NCBI GenBank assembly: GCA_003260075.1
Contig: QLIY01000014.1
Location: forward strand, 12,545-76,544
DNA: 64,000 nt
Source of the DNA: Phallusia mammillata
Taxonomy: Eukaryota; Chordata; Ascidiacea; Phlebobranchia; Ascidiidae
Direction of reading: 5' to 3'
Shown here piece after piece: positions 34,396 to 63,958 of this stretch. Numbering within the stretch: position 1 is the first letter of the stretch; each line of letters opens with the position of its first letter. The translations under genes and the position numbers were made by a program. The notes beneath the pieces are model-generated. The model was not told the DNA's origin, ran no database searches, and saw nothing but the letters and a program-made list of their open reading frames with translations.

Positions 34396-36844
34396 CTAAA
34401 GTCCCCATTCCTATGGATGTTTTCAACTAAATCTTGTGTTGTTGATGCGAGTGAAGTGGTTTATGGTACTCCAAAATCACTCAAACCTTTTTTAAACATT
34501 TTTTGTTAAATTAAACTCGAGGTTTTGTTGAACAAAAATCTGCACTAATGTCATCATAAACTAAAAACTATTCGTTCTTTCCTTTTAAAGTCTTCGAAAA
34601 TGCTGTTTTGCCAGAAAACATTTTCTTGCGCTACTAGTCTTTCCGGCCCCCGATATCATCTATAATCTTTTCGTAGTCAAGATATGCGTGTATTCGCTTA
34701 TCAAATGAAACCAATAGATCCGTTTGTTTCAAAATTTAAACGTGTTGAATACACGTTTCATGGTGAGCAGAAACGCTAATCGCTCACGTTGAACCACATT
34801 TTGGCAAATACATTTAACTTTGTGACGTTTAATTTGTTGTTTATAGTCATACTGTGTGTTTTTATTCTTTGCAATCGTGCATTTTTGAATTTAGTTACAC
34901 AACAAACTTATGAGCATATATAATATGCACTTGTTGTATAATTCAACATTGCAGCGATCTGATTAGGGTGAAACTAAAACCGCCATAACTAATTGAACAA
35001 GAAACTTTACCGAGTTGAAACTCGCGTGCACCTTCGAATGCAAAGTCCAATTGCCTGCATTTCTGGTGTACAATTCAGTCCTTTGTTGTATTAAAATAGA
35101 CCAACGTTTTTAACGAGTTTTATGGGATTTTGATGTCAAAATGGGCGACATTTTAATTCTCGCAACTGCACACAAATATTTTAAACCAATGCTCTTTAAC
35201 TATTTAGTGTAAAAAAAGCTCTAAGGCAGATGTGGCCAACAGTTTAAATTTACCAATAATTATAAATAATTTCGTCTTCATAAAACAAAATCGACTTTAA
35301 ATGGACTGTTTTTCGACGATTTTTGATCAGATTTATGTCGGATTTTCAGTTTTAATTTTTAAAAAGACATTTTGAAAAAGAAAAAAAGAAAAATCGTTTT
35401 GAAAAAAGAAATTTCAAATGATTTTTTATATTTCAACAATTGCTATTATTCTGTGAAAATATTTTTCTATTTTTTTTTCTTGCTATTATGTGTGTCTTAC
35501 CCACAGAAAAACACCTTCTGTCAAAATATTTTTCTTAACCTTCAAACCTGTTGAACCGGCGTAAGTTCATTGCGTGGGTGTTATCTCTTATGGGTTGATC
35601 ATATCGCCTTGATGCTGAAGATTAAATGATGAAACGGCAACTTATGGCAAATATATCTTTTCATTATCACCAGACTTGCCCGACATTTAACCCAACTTTT
35701 TATCTAAGGGCGTCGACCTCAACAACAGGAAATTATCTTGTTTATCGGGTTCACCAGTAGTTCAAGTTTTTGCGCGTTTTTAAGTCATTCCGTTTTCATA
35801 AGAGTTTTTTTTTCTCGATTGGGAGAATGACACACATTTGTAGATCAAATCCCCCTCAACAAACTTAATTAATCGCAAAATGCCAAAGAAAACAGGGTTT
35901 CAAAAACACCATAATCCCAAAGCCATATATTGGCTGAAAACATCAACTTTTAACATTTTCAAATGACAATAAAATGTCTGAACTTGGTGCTCTACTGTTA
36001 CGTGTATTTGATTGTCTGTATTTTGTTAGGGCGTAAAATATTTACCAAAACAGAGGATTTTAAAAAGACTTTTAAAAAAATCCTACCGTTTATTATTACT
36101 GTTTTTGAAACACCATTAATTATTCACCGTAACTAACAATCCAAGCCCCAAAACAAGGCAATTCCGACTCCCGATTTATCTGCGCAAAAAAGAGGCCTCT
36201 GCACTCTTGGCTGTGAAATACCACATGGATTAAGTCGGGCTTTTATCAGTAAACATTACAGCGCATACGCTTGGCACTTTGATGCCTAAATCTTGAGTCG
36301 GTGACCATTTGACATTCGATTTTCTGGGAGTTGGGTTGACCGCAATCAACACACTAAACGCATTTGAGCTCGTCTTGCGGATGATTAACGTTCGCATTCT
36401 ATCTAATGAGTAAATAAATTCCCAACAGGTGGTTTGTGATCTCAAATTCCATCAGGGTTCAATTAAGTTTAAAAATGATATCATCGTTGGTAAGATTGAT
36501 TTGAAAATTGAAAAGTTCATTTTGAGTGTGCACAATACACATTGGGTTGGACGTTGGTTTTGTTACGCAATATCAATGTTTGAGGTTTGATTCGTCAGCA
36601 AACATGCAGTATTTAAAGCCGAGTCGGTAAACCGAAATTTATTTGGGGTCAACTAAAAAAAATGTCGGAAAGAAATTTTGGATTCGCAAGGATAGCGAGA
36701 AAAAACCCTTGTTTGAACGTTAATATGGTAAAATGTGCCTCGTGTAATCGTGTGGTTAGTAAAGTTAAATCTCTTTTAAACACTTTGGCGCGTATACTCA
36801 TTGCAAGAATTATGATTAGATCCATGCGTAAGCATTGTCTAAGA

Positions 36845-37059
36845 CAGTGGTTCTCAAACTTTTTTTGTTGCGACGCCCCTAGAAAAGTTTTCTGGACTTG
36901 CGACGCACCAGCAAATAAAAGTAAACGAGGAAACCTCTGATATAAGTTGTGTTTATTGATATGACAACAAAAAGCCACGAAACAGAACTATTCTGCGACG
37001 CCCTTGGAAAATTGAAATGACGCACCAGGGGGTCCCGACGCACAGTTTTAGAACGACTG
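36845..37059 (+). mobile_element. MITE-B, complete with perfect target duplication
   Basis: CAGTGGTTCTCAAAC start; exact 8-base duplication GTCTAAGA at 36837-36844 and 37060-37067. Confidence 0.9.
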
Positions 37060-38125
37060 GTCTAAGAACCATACAGTTTACGTTTACGACTTTTGTTGAC
37101 TAATTATTTGCATGAAAGTGTCGGCTTTTATTTGGACAGCGCTGCTTTTAAAAAATCAGTAACTATCAGTTGCCACACAGATCAAGTTGTTTGCCAAATT
37201 TCATTTTAATTTAGTTGTAAAAAATTAATTTCCAAAATCATATTGTGTGCTTGTTACATAAAGGCTTACTGGTTGGCTTCATGTTCAAGTCATGTTTTCC
37301 AATTTTTGGGTGAGTTTTCTATGTGTAAAGTTCGCCAAGAGAGATAACATTGATCTTGACACACCGGTAACATTTTAACCCTCTTATTCAGCCGGTTCAT
37401 GTGACTGACACTAATCCGCACAAAAATGCGACCTGAACGAGTGCAGAGTGCGAAATAATTTGCCGACCTTGGGTTGTCACCAACGACAAACAATCTACGT
37501 CGTTTTGCTGCGTTTTCTCCGAATTATTTATCGCTGTCCCGTCGCATCAACAGGGCGTTGATTTGGGCGGACATTTTACAGATCAGAAGTCTACGTGATA
37601 CGGACCGCGATTCGTAGAAAAGTCGACTGACGCGTTTTTCCGGAAATCAAATGTTAAGCGCCCTAAAAACGCAGCCCATGAAGGTCAATGTTCATCAATT
37701 AGCAAAGAAATACTTGTGGCCTTAATAATGCTTTGTTCTTTGTCAAATAATTGACGAGTAAAATGATAACTTTACCAGTTTTTCTAATAACATGTGTCAA
37801 ATTGTAAACCAAATAATGCTATTTTCGCAATTTTTTTTAACCGACATTTCAACGTCTTATTAAGGTTCGTCAGGGTAATTGTTCAACTAATAGGCAATAA
37901 CTGTTTAACGAATAAACGCTTGTTCAAGGTAATTGTTATCGATCTAATAGTAAAACCTGGAATTGATTTAAGTTCATGAACAACATTTAGTCGTTCGTCC
38001 TTATGATTTTGATATATATATCTCATATATATCGATATATATCGCCTTAACGGCACCATCGGTATCTGTAAGCAACATAGCACTCTGTATCGGTAAAACT
38101 TTACGCATGAAACCCCCCCCCCATG

Positions 38126-38484
38126 CAGGGTTGCCATCGACTTGAAACCAAAAATAAGGACAACTGAAAATAAATTATTTTAACGAAGAGAAACAAATGT
38201 TTTTGAACAAATCTTTGCATATATACGAGACATGACATAATATTTGCAATATTTTTGCCAAAAACAAGCTGTTCCAGCAACTCCTTGTTCGTAGAAAATA
38301 CTTCGTACATCTTACAACACCTCAGGTCTTGGATTACTTTTACTTAAAGCAGAGAATTGACTACTAATTGTTGAAAATAAGACAAAATAAGGACTCAAGT
38401 CAAATAAGGACATTTCTTAGAAATAAGGACAATGAACTTTTCTAAGACATATCCCTTCAAAATAAGGACGGTATGGCAACCCTG
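38126..38484 (+). mobile_element. MITE-G (hAT-type)
   Basis: CAGGGTTGCCATCG to GTATGGCAACCCTG, interior repeats of AAATAAGGACA. The left flank is masked by a C run at about 38113-38122. Confidence 0.75.
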
Positions 38485-38806
38485 AATATATGGTTGTGTC
38501 ATTTTTATCTTTTTTAACTGTTTTGTTCGATGCCTATAATCAACCGACAGTAACTAGTACACAATATTGAATAACCGAACAAGGCAATTTAATATTTTTA
38601 GCTGCAGATGTAAACTTGTCTTTAAGGCCCGATATCAAATTTTGCGATTATCAGCAAGCAATTTAAATGCAAATTTGAAACGCTTTAGTGAATGCCAACG
38701 CGGATGGGCAAAACTGTTTAGTGTTATTAGTTTCAGCAACTTAAATTCACTTTTCGCTTTAAGCAGTTTGTGGGCAAAACCAAGAGATTTGGTGGCGTTG
38801 CAACAC

Positions 38807-39020
38807 CAGTAGTTCTCAAACTGTGCGTCGCGACGCCCTGGTGCGTCATTTCAATTTTCCAAGGGCGTCGCAGAATATTTCCGTTGCGTGGATTTTTGTG
38901 ATTGTATCAATAAACACAACTTTAATAATAAATTTTCTCATTAATCTTTATTTGCTGGTGCGTCGCAAGTCCAGAAAACTTTTCCTGAGGCGTCGCAACA
39001 AAAAAGTGTGAGAACCACTG
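38807..39020 (-). mobile_element. MITE-B, reverse
   Basis: CAGTAGTTCTCAAACTGTGC to GTGTGAGAACCACTG, interior GCGTCGC motifs inverted. No clear target duplication. Confidence 0.8.
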
Positions 39021-41200
39021 GTTTACAGAGTAAGTAAACTTGTTGTGCTTATTTAATTGGGCTCCACTGGTTAATATAATAAATATTTTGCGTAAAAGGT
39101 GCAAATTTGAGAAATTTGACATTCAAAACTGTTGCCACATTGTGCAAGGCTTTACCCAACGCCATATTCGTATCCAAAGCTTTTAAACCAAAATTGGATT
39201 CGGCTTTACTATCTTGATTAAAGGTTGTGTGTTTTCGCGAAGACGTTTTAGTTTTGCAGTGTGGTTCGCTAAACTATTTCAATGCCTTTTCTAGTGGTAG
39301 CGAGCGATAACAACTCTTAATTGATTTCTAAACAGATCATGGCCGTTGTGGCTGATTTACTTTCGAATTTTACTGGTAGTTGTTAATTCAATGTAAGCGT
39401 GTTTGGTGGTAGCAACAACGTGAATACAACTTGTAACATAAGAGTTCAGACCACGGTCAAATGATAACGTTAATTGTGTTTGACCCATCATTGATAAATT
39501 TTACCTGTTCTACTTTACCTATTATACCTGCACATTGATGAAGGAACGTCCATTCACTTTTAATAATGATTGTCTGTGAGGCGTATTTCGCTGTGTTAAT
39601 GGATTCTATAAATTTATCATAAAAAAAAGTCTTGACCAATTTCTTATTCTTTTGATAATCTCAATGTTTTAATTGAATAAAACTGACGACGCCTTCGAAA
39701 TAGGCGAATTAATTTTTCTGTTTAAAAAATTTAACTGACTCTGATTGCTGCAGCTCTTTGTATATTATTTGTCTTATTGTTGTGTTTATTGTTCTGTAAC
39801 AGCAGGTGTAAAATTTAATCCTGCTCACAGCCTTCAATTATTGTTTTTCAAATTTCTGTTACTTGGTTGCAACGTAATTTTGGGACAATATTACGAATGA
39901 CCGAATCGTTTCGGCAGAAAAAATATGCTAATTTATTCATTAGCAATATTACATGCTCGCTGATTTTGTCCTTTAATTCAAGATAAACCTTTTGATAACC
40001 TTTAACTAATAATGTTGCCGAGAATTTTAAATCGCTTCTCCTTGAAAATGGAGATTGGAAAATTCCTGGGATTTGAAGTTCGCTCGGGCGGGAACACCAC
40101 AAACAGAAAGATTACCTCGACCCAAACCATTAAAACGTCAAAACTTAACGACAACGCCCTTTTTGTGATTAATCTTGGCATGCCAGTAAACTTATAATGC
40201 TTATCTTGTTTGGCAAAACCTGTGTGTAATCTCCTATTAGTCGGCTGCTTAATTTTTTTTATCTTGCTCGTTATTGTGTTAATGTTACGCAACAAAATGG
40301 CAGACTTGGCCGACAGTAAAATTTTTCAACCAAAAACACTTGAATTAATTCATCTTTTAAGTTGTCCAAATGAATGTCAAAAAAAAAATTCGTACTGTTT
40401 TGCGGATTGTTTTGCTTTCACACATTAAAAAGTGTAAATTATTTGCATAAAAATGTAGTTTTTGACCAACTGATGACCATAAAAACACATCAAAGTAAAA
40501 AAAAATGAAACTTGTGCGTGATTTTTTAGCAACAAAACGTAGCCCTCCGGACTTTTCCCGTTTTTTCATCTCTTCAAGTACCAACATAGATAATACGTAA
40601 ACATTATGCAAATCTTTTGTACAAAAATAATTTTAATCATTGTTAAATCAGGCTCATCAAGGACTAAACACGAAAATATCATGTTCCCATTTTTAAATTT
40701 GCATTTTTGCCTAAATAAAACTTCCCCTAAACAGAAAAGCGGCATTACTTCAACCCAGAAAAATTTAAAGTGAAAAAAAAATCCAAGACATTATAGGTTG
40801 GTGACGCAACATATTATTACTACGGCGTAATTTTTAAGTAAGAATTGGTTCTGGGAATCACTCCCTGTTCTTTTACCATTGTTGTAACGACTTCCACATC
40901 TCATTTTATATTCCACAAGTTTGAAAACATTTATTTTAAGCTCAAAACCTGTACAGTATTACCTTTCTTATTTAAAGTAAATATATTTCACTATTAAAGC
41001 ATGGTCAGTTGCTGCAAAAGAATTAATTTCTTTTCATTTAATTTTTTGCATTACATTCACACTGTCAGCTGAACCGCAGGTACTTTTTCTTGGCAAGTTG
41101 ATTCGGTTTCGTGCGTCATCGCGTATTAGGCGACTTTTGATGAAGTTTTTCTGTTGTTTACTTGGCCTCGTGACTCATCGTACGTCAATGTATCTTAAGG

Positions 41201-41516
41201 CAGTGGTTCTCAACCGCCGGTCCGCATCAACTTTCCTGCCGGTCCGCCAAATATATTAAAATTTTATACCTCAACTGCAAAATGCAAGATGTTGAAGGCA
41301 TAGAAATCGTGTGGAAGTCAACGCTCTACTTCGCCTTGCAAAAACTTCATTAGAACCGCGTTTAACGCGTATAATATCAAACAGACAGCAGCAAACACCT
41401 CATTGAATTGAATTTTTCATAGTTCTTTTGAATTGCATATTTTTGTCGTGATTACGTCCGCAAAATTTGTTTTGAAAGTTTACCGGTCCGCAAACTTAAA
41501 AGGTTGAGAACCACTG
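41201..41516 (+). mobile_element. MITE-E-like hAT element, complete
   Basis: CAGTGGTTCTCAACCG to GGTTGAGAACCACTG, interior GGTCCGC motifs, perfect duplication TCTTAAGG (41193-41200, 41517-41524). Confidence 0.88.
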
Positions 41517-41800
41517 TCTTAAGGCACATGCAACTCCATGCAGAAATATATAACAATCTTAAGGACGAATGATTTACTTTTTTCATGAAGTTAAATCTGC
41601 AAACATAAGGTTTATTATGGTCGGGTAATTCCCCCCCCCCTTACGAATAAAAGCATTGAACCCTCGTATGAAAATCTAGCTGTAAAGAATACATACTATT
41701 AACGTCTCATCGTTGCAAATAATTGACCGTATTCGCTGGTTTGTTTATTTGGTTTAAAACACTTTAGTAGTCAACTGAACATGGCGTACTTATTTTGCAG

Positions 41801-42414
41801 ATAAAGTAAATTTGGGTATCGAATGGTGTGCGTTTGTTTCACCTGACAGAAGGCAACAGTCGAAGAAACTATGCTATGAGGTAAGACCCATATTTATTTG
41901 TGATAAAAACAACTGTGTTTTTTATTTTGAGTTGCTTTCCAAAAAGCAATGATTTGAAATTTTTTCGCAAAAGTTTTATTAAAACAACCCCCCCCCCCGG
42001 CCCGAACCTTTTTAGGCGGGTTCGGTGCATCACTAGTTTTTATCCACCAAGCGACGAGCTGGGTGATTTTAATTTTCTGTTGTAACTGCAATTTTTGCAA
42101 TGCGGAAATTAAAAAATAAATTAAATCCTATTTGCACTTTCCAGTGAGTTGGGGTCAAAATTCACAATATTTTTTTACGAATAAAAGCATTGAACCCTCG
42201 TATGAAAATCTAGCTGTAAAGACTACATACTATTAACGTCTCATCGTTGCGAATAATTGACCGTATTCGCTGGTTTGTTTATTTGGTTTAAAACATCATA
42301 GTAGCTAACTGAACATGGCCTACTTATTTTGCAGATAAAGTAAATTTGGGTATCGGATGGTGTGCGTTTGTTTCACCTTACAGAAGGCAACAGTCGAAGA
42401 AACTATGCTATGAG
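41801..42414 (+). CDS. Weak candidate exon, in two haplotype copies (41801-41880 and 42335-42414)
   Basis: An 80-base open segment with TTTTGCAG before it and GTAAGA after it, reading VNLGIEWCAFVSPDRR and ending phase 0. It could be joined from 33401-33449 upstream. The two copies differ at two or so sites, both amino-acid changing (Glu/Gly, Asp/Tyr), unlike the synonymous pattern in real exons of this window, which argues against strong coding constraint. Family not recognised. Confidence 0.25.
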
Positions 42415-44318
42415 GTAAGACCTATTTATTTGTGAAAAAAACAGCTGTGTTTTTTTATTTTGAGTTGCTTTTGAAAAGCGATGATTTGAATTTTTTCGCA
42501 AAAGTTTTATTAAAACAAATTAAAAAATATATTTTGAAATAAAGTTTTTTGAAAAGTTGCGAAATTTATATGCTAGGTCTACGAAGAAAATCAAATCAAA
42601 AATCGTTTTGTAAAATTAAACGAATGTCAAACGCTGTAAAAGTGCTCACTAATAAAAAAACAACAGCCTCTGTTTAACAAAATGGTGAAGGCATGTTTGG
42701 CATTCCCCCCCCCCTTTTTGGAATAAAGTTTTTTGAAAGATTACGAAATTTATATGCTAGGTACGAAGAAAATCTAATCAAAAATCGTTTTGTAAAATTA
42801 AACGAATGTCAAACGCCGTAAAAGTCCTCACTAATAAAAAAACAACAGCCTCTGTTTAACAAAATGGTGAAGTCATGTTTGGGATCACAACTGCTGTCGC
42901 AAGTGGTGAAGTTTGACGTTGTAACGTTATATTGCAAAGCTATCAAAGCACTTCGGAATTTTTTTAAGAACGCAGCAAACAATGACGCAATAATTGTGCG
43001 CGCGAGCTTAAACCACCGCAAGAAAAGCGGGTCGAAGTTATTTCGTGATCTCCAAAAATATGTGAAGCTTATCCCAGTAGCTCAATGTACATTGTTTGCA
43101 TCGCATTCTTGGCCTGATTTTGTCTAGAAACAATCCTAATTCGGTTTGCACTTTGTAAGTGTTGTTTTAATAATAAGACTCAAAACAAATTCTTGATAAT
43201 CTTGCATTCAATCAGGCCATGGTTGTAATTTACGTGTACATTTTTTCTTTAGCTTTACATAGAACCTGAAAACTATACTTTTTAGAAATTAATGTTTTCA
43301 TTTTTTGATTTAATTTATAAAACAATCAGCGTTTTCGAGCTATATTCATTATTACAGTAATTAATTACACTTTTGCAAAAATAATTATGAAACTTTTTGA
43401 ACATACCACTGCGCCTTTATAATAAGTAATGCTTATTTGAACATTTAAATCCATAACTATCTGCGTTTTCAGTGGCCGGCAGGTATTTTCTTAACGTGCA
43501 TCGCATTTACTTGACCCTAGAGATTCGAATCAACCAGACTCGACGTGTGTAATCTCGAAATTTCAAAATAAACATTAGCGCGTATGCGGTACGTGCGGGC
43601 GTTTTGAGCGGTGGGAATCGGCACGCGAGCGGAGATTTTGATTTTGTTATATATATTTTCCACGTCTGTGCTTTCAAACCTGCGCCCGAGAACGGTAATG
43701 AAAATCCTTCGTAACGTCGAGTAGATAAAAGGCGCAAGTCGGCGAGCTGAGTTGTCAGATAACCTGAAGGTGACTGGCTTGATGCAGCGCATTTGGGCAA
43801 CACTGATTAAGTTGAGTTTGTTTCTTTGGCTCGGTGAAAGAAAAGCATAGCGACAATACGGTTGCAATGTAACATGTAAGAAGGTTTTTACATTTTCTTG
43901 CGAAAAATTATCTTCGGTTTAGTTTTGAAAAGTGATACATTTAGTTCTTGCTTCATTTTCGGTTTTATAAATCCTTCAGAACTTTGTGCTCGGATTGTGT
44001 CTGTGATAGAATTTTGAAGTTGTTTTTTGCCGACTTACGTTGTTTCTTAAGTATTACTTAACAAACAAACTAGATTTTTAACTTTAAAAGTTTGCTGTTT
44101 CAAAAGTATGTTGCAGCGACAAACTTTCGTTTTTTTCAACTTTTCCTGCAACTGTTTGAAGTATTATTCAAGATAACAACATTAAAGAACTTTTTGTACA
44201 AATATAAAAAAGTTTGTTATGATGATTGTATTTTCTTGTTTTGATTGTATTTTCAGTAAAATCAACACATTTGTTCGCAGAATTGTAGAATCGGGTTAAA
44301 ACTCACAAAAACCGAAAA

Positions 44319-60912
<16,594 letters not shown>

Positions 60913-61008
60913 GAAAACAAAGGTTCTTTCGCTAACCAACTGATGACGTTTCTTGTTTTCGTTGTGACGTAACAAGCACTGTGACGTAGATGGACGTTCT
61001 TTTACCAG

Positions 61009-61014
61009 AATAAA
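61009..61014 (+). terminator. Protease gene polyadenylation signal AATAAA
   Basis: AATAAA about 97 bases after the stop codon, in CCAGAATAAAGC. No other gene signal until KTI12 at 62158. Confidence 0.7.
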
Positions 61015-61745
61015 GCTTATTAAGTTTGAGATTTTCTGCACATTATATTAATCCCTTGTATTTGTGCTACTGTGGCTGGCAAACTGAAAAATGTAATTAC
61101 AAATTTTGAACACATTCCAATCAATTAAATTTCTACTGCATAGCTTGCGCGCCAGCTCTTTTCAAAGATTTTCAAAATTTGTTTGGTTTCAAAATTGGAA
61201 AAATCGCACTGGATTATTTGACTTAACGCTTTTTTGCTGGCAAAACTTTTTTCAAAGCTCTGGTGCTTTTTGCGTTTTTTTTTTGCTGTTATTATGTGCA
61301 ATATGCCTCAGCCATAGCCTTTACCGCTGTTCGTAATTTATTCCATGTACATGCTGCGCAAGGTGCTGCCCGGAATGTTTTTCATGCATGATTCATATGA
61401 TTTACATGATTTACTTTATTCTTTGTAATTAATTGCATCATTAAAAATCTAACATATTTTTCATTGTGGATGAAATACCGACTGTTGAAAACTTAAAAAA
61501 CGAATCATTCGTAAAACTTGATGCTGCACATTTTTGTTATTTTACGCGTATTTGTTTCAGCTTTGTGAGATTGTTACAATGAAATGTTATGTGCTGTGCT
61601 CTTATGTTGTCTGTTGTGGTTTTGTTGCAAATAAATTTATTCATAAACCGTAAGATTATATTTATCGCAACATTTGTGAAATTCCTAAACTTTGGACGAC
61701 TGTTTGAAATAGCTGAAACAGTTAAAGTAACTTGTAGGCCTTAAC

Positions 61746-61851
61746 CAGTGGTAGGATTCATTTTTTTGTCAGCCGGTTCTATCACAAAAGTCATATTTTT
61801 CAGCCGGTTCTGTTACAAAAAGTCCATTGACAGTAACCAGTAATGCTAACC
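61746..61851 (-). mobile_element. MITE-A, reverse, broken at N
   Basis: Starts CAGTGGTAGGATTCA and runs into an N at 61852, after which MITE sequence is absent. Confidence 0.7.
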
Positions 61852-62157
61852 NATTAAGCGCTATATTAAATGACCAGATTTAGCAGATTCATTAAAATTT
61901 ACATTAATCCAAACTATTGATATGTAAATTTTTGTCAAATCAAAAAACTCTTTATTGTTATTTGGTCAAATTTGGCAACTGCTTGCCTAAAGATACTTCC
62001 AATGTACCTATGTAGGTGTATTCAAAGAAATTTATTCTGTAAATAGCGCACGCCTTGAACAAAAGTGAAAACATTTTAACGAATTGTTTTAGCTACTAGA
62101 TAGCCTTTAACGTACGGTATTTTAGGAATTCTGGAGTTCAGTGTAAAGATAAAAACG

Positions 62158-62410
62158 ATGCCATTGGTTGTCGTATGTGGTTGTCCGTCCAGTGGAAAAA
62201 CAAAACGCACTGGGGAACTGTTTGATTATCTTTCAAAACATCACCCACATATCAAAGTTTCTGTGGTAAAAGACACAAACGTCGATCGAAATGTTGTTTA
62301 TGCTGATTCCAAGAAAGAAGTCACCGTTCGTGGAGCCCTTAAATCTGCACTTGAACGTGAAATAAACACGGAAACTGTTGTAATTGTTGATTCTTTGAAC
62401 TACATTAAAG
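62158..62410 (+). CDS. KTI12: KTI12 homologue, first exon
   Basis: Kti12 is a P-loop ATPase that works with Elongator in wobble-uridine modification of tRNA. The exon starts at ATG with MPLVVVCGCPSSGKTKRTGE, containing the Walker A motif GCPSSGKT, and ends at VIVDSLNYIKG, the Walker B region typical of the family. The donor GTAGGC follows phase 1. The remaining exons lie beyond the window. Confidence 0.93.
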
Positions 62411-62848
62411 GTAGGCATCTAGGGGGCTACTCTAAAATACGCAATCTGCGCAATCTATACGCATTCTACTAAAAAAACTAACTAAGATGTTGACGGTTAG
62501 GGCTATTAGGGTCAGGGTGAGTGTTTATAACAAAAATAACTATATAATTTAATCTCAGAAACCTTTTGGGCTTAATTTTCTTACAAGTGTTAACATGAGG
62601 CACCATACGGTATTTAGTACCACTCTCAACACACATGTGAATATTAAGCCTAAACTGGGCATCTAAAACTAAATTATAGTGTTATTTTTATTATAAACCC
62701 TTACCCTCACCCAGACCCTAAAAGCCCTAACCGTCAACATTTTTTAAAAGTTGCATACGTTTTATAAGTATATTGCGTATAGATTGTGTAGCTTGCATAG
62801 ATTGCGTATTTTAGAGGAGCCCCATCTAGGCGACTGGCATTACTATGT

Positions 62849-62983
62849 CTCACGAATTTTTATGAGATCAGCGAACCGGTTAGCATTACTGGTTACTGTC
62901 AATCAGCTTTTTGTAACAGAACCGACTGTAAAAAATGTCTTTTGTGATAGAACAGGCTGACAAAAATTTGAATCCCATGACTG
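62849..62983 (+). mobile_element. MITE-A, 5'-truncated
   Basis: Starts inside the element (CTCACGAATTTTTATGAG). The other haplotype copy shows the left end at 63959-64000, so this copy carries a deletion across the element start. Confidence 0.7.
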
Positions 62984-63240
62984 ATTAATACACCCTACAT
63001 AATCTACTAATACAACGCATAAAAATGTTATTTTTATTACAAACCCTCANAAATTTGGCAACTGCTTGCCTAAAGATACTTCCAATGTACCTATGTAGGT
63101 GTATTCAAAGAAATTTATTCTGTAAATAGCGCACGCCTTGAACAAAAGTGAAAACATTTTAACGAATTGTTTTAGCTACTAGATAGCCTTTAACGTACGG
63201 TATTTTAGGAATTCTGGAGTTCAGTGTAAAGATAAAAACG

Positions 63241-63493
63241 ATGCCATTGGTTGTCGTATGTGGTTGTCCGTCCAGTGGAAAAACAAAACGCACTGGGGAA
63301 CTTTTTGACTATCTTTCAAAACATCACCCACATATCAAAGTTTCTGTGGTAAAAGACACAAACGTCGATCGAAATGTTGTTTATGCTGATTCCAAGAAAG
63401 AAGTCACCGTTCGTGGAGCCCTGAAATCTGCACTTGAACGTGAAATAAACACGGAAACTGTTGTAATTGTTGATTCTTTGAACTACATTAAAG
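63241..63493 (+). pseudogene. KTI12: Second copy of KTI12 first exon (probable other haplotype)
   Basis: Same exon and donor as 62158-62410, with three or so synonymous differences (CTG/CTT, GAT/GAC, CTT/CTG). The whole segment 63051-63936 repeats 61965-62850 and starts exactly after an N at 63050. The copies differ downstream by a deletion around a MITE. Either copy could be the one joined to the rest of the gene. Confidence 0.8.
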
Positions 63494-63958
63494 GTAGGCA
63501 TCTAGGGGGCTACTCTAAAATACGCAATCTGCGCAATCTATACGCATTCTACTAAAAAAACTAACTAAGATGTTGACGGTTAGGGCTATTAGGGTCAGGG
63601 TGAGTGTTTATAACAAAAATAACTATATAATTTAATCTCAGAAACCTTTTGGGCTTAATTTTCTTACAAGTGTTAACATGAGGCACCATACGGTATTTAG
63701 TACCACTCTCAACACACATGTGAATATTAAGCCTAAACTGGGCATCTAAAACTAAATTATAGTGTTATTTTTATTATAAACCCTTACCCTCACCCAGACC
63801 CTAAAAGCCCTAACCGTCAACATTTTTTAAAAGTTGCATACGTTTTATAAGTATATTGCGTATAGATTGTGTAGCTTGCATAGATTGCGTATTTTAGAGG
63901 AGCCCCATCTAGGCGACTGGCATTACTATGTCTGTGATAATAATTACTAAATACAAAC

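Larger units (their letters stand above)
33182..44318. other. Long region without a recognised gene
   Basis: No family-level coding signal was found. Contents: MITE copies (34309-34395, 36845-37059, 38126-38484, 38807-39020, 41201-41516), a hammerhead-type repeat (34180-34300), and false duplicate blocks at 41640-41990 with 42175-42510 and 42535-42704 with 42715-42870. Two weak candidate exons are listed separately. Most of 35.0-36.6 kb and 39.1-41.1 kb is AT-rich sequence in which nothing could be identified. Some of this must hold the 5' end of the TSP1-protease gene. Confidence 0.6.

Noticed and set aside
42864..43127. 87-codon open frame
   Set aside because: No recognisable family, overlaps an antisense frame of similar length, no splice context.
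43507..43867. Minus-strand open frames of 98 and 116 codons
   Set aside because: Two overlapping frames in a locally GC-richer stretch with no family features; more likely upstream sequence of the protease gene.
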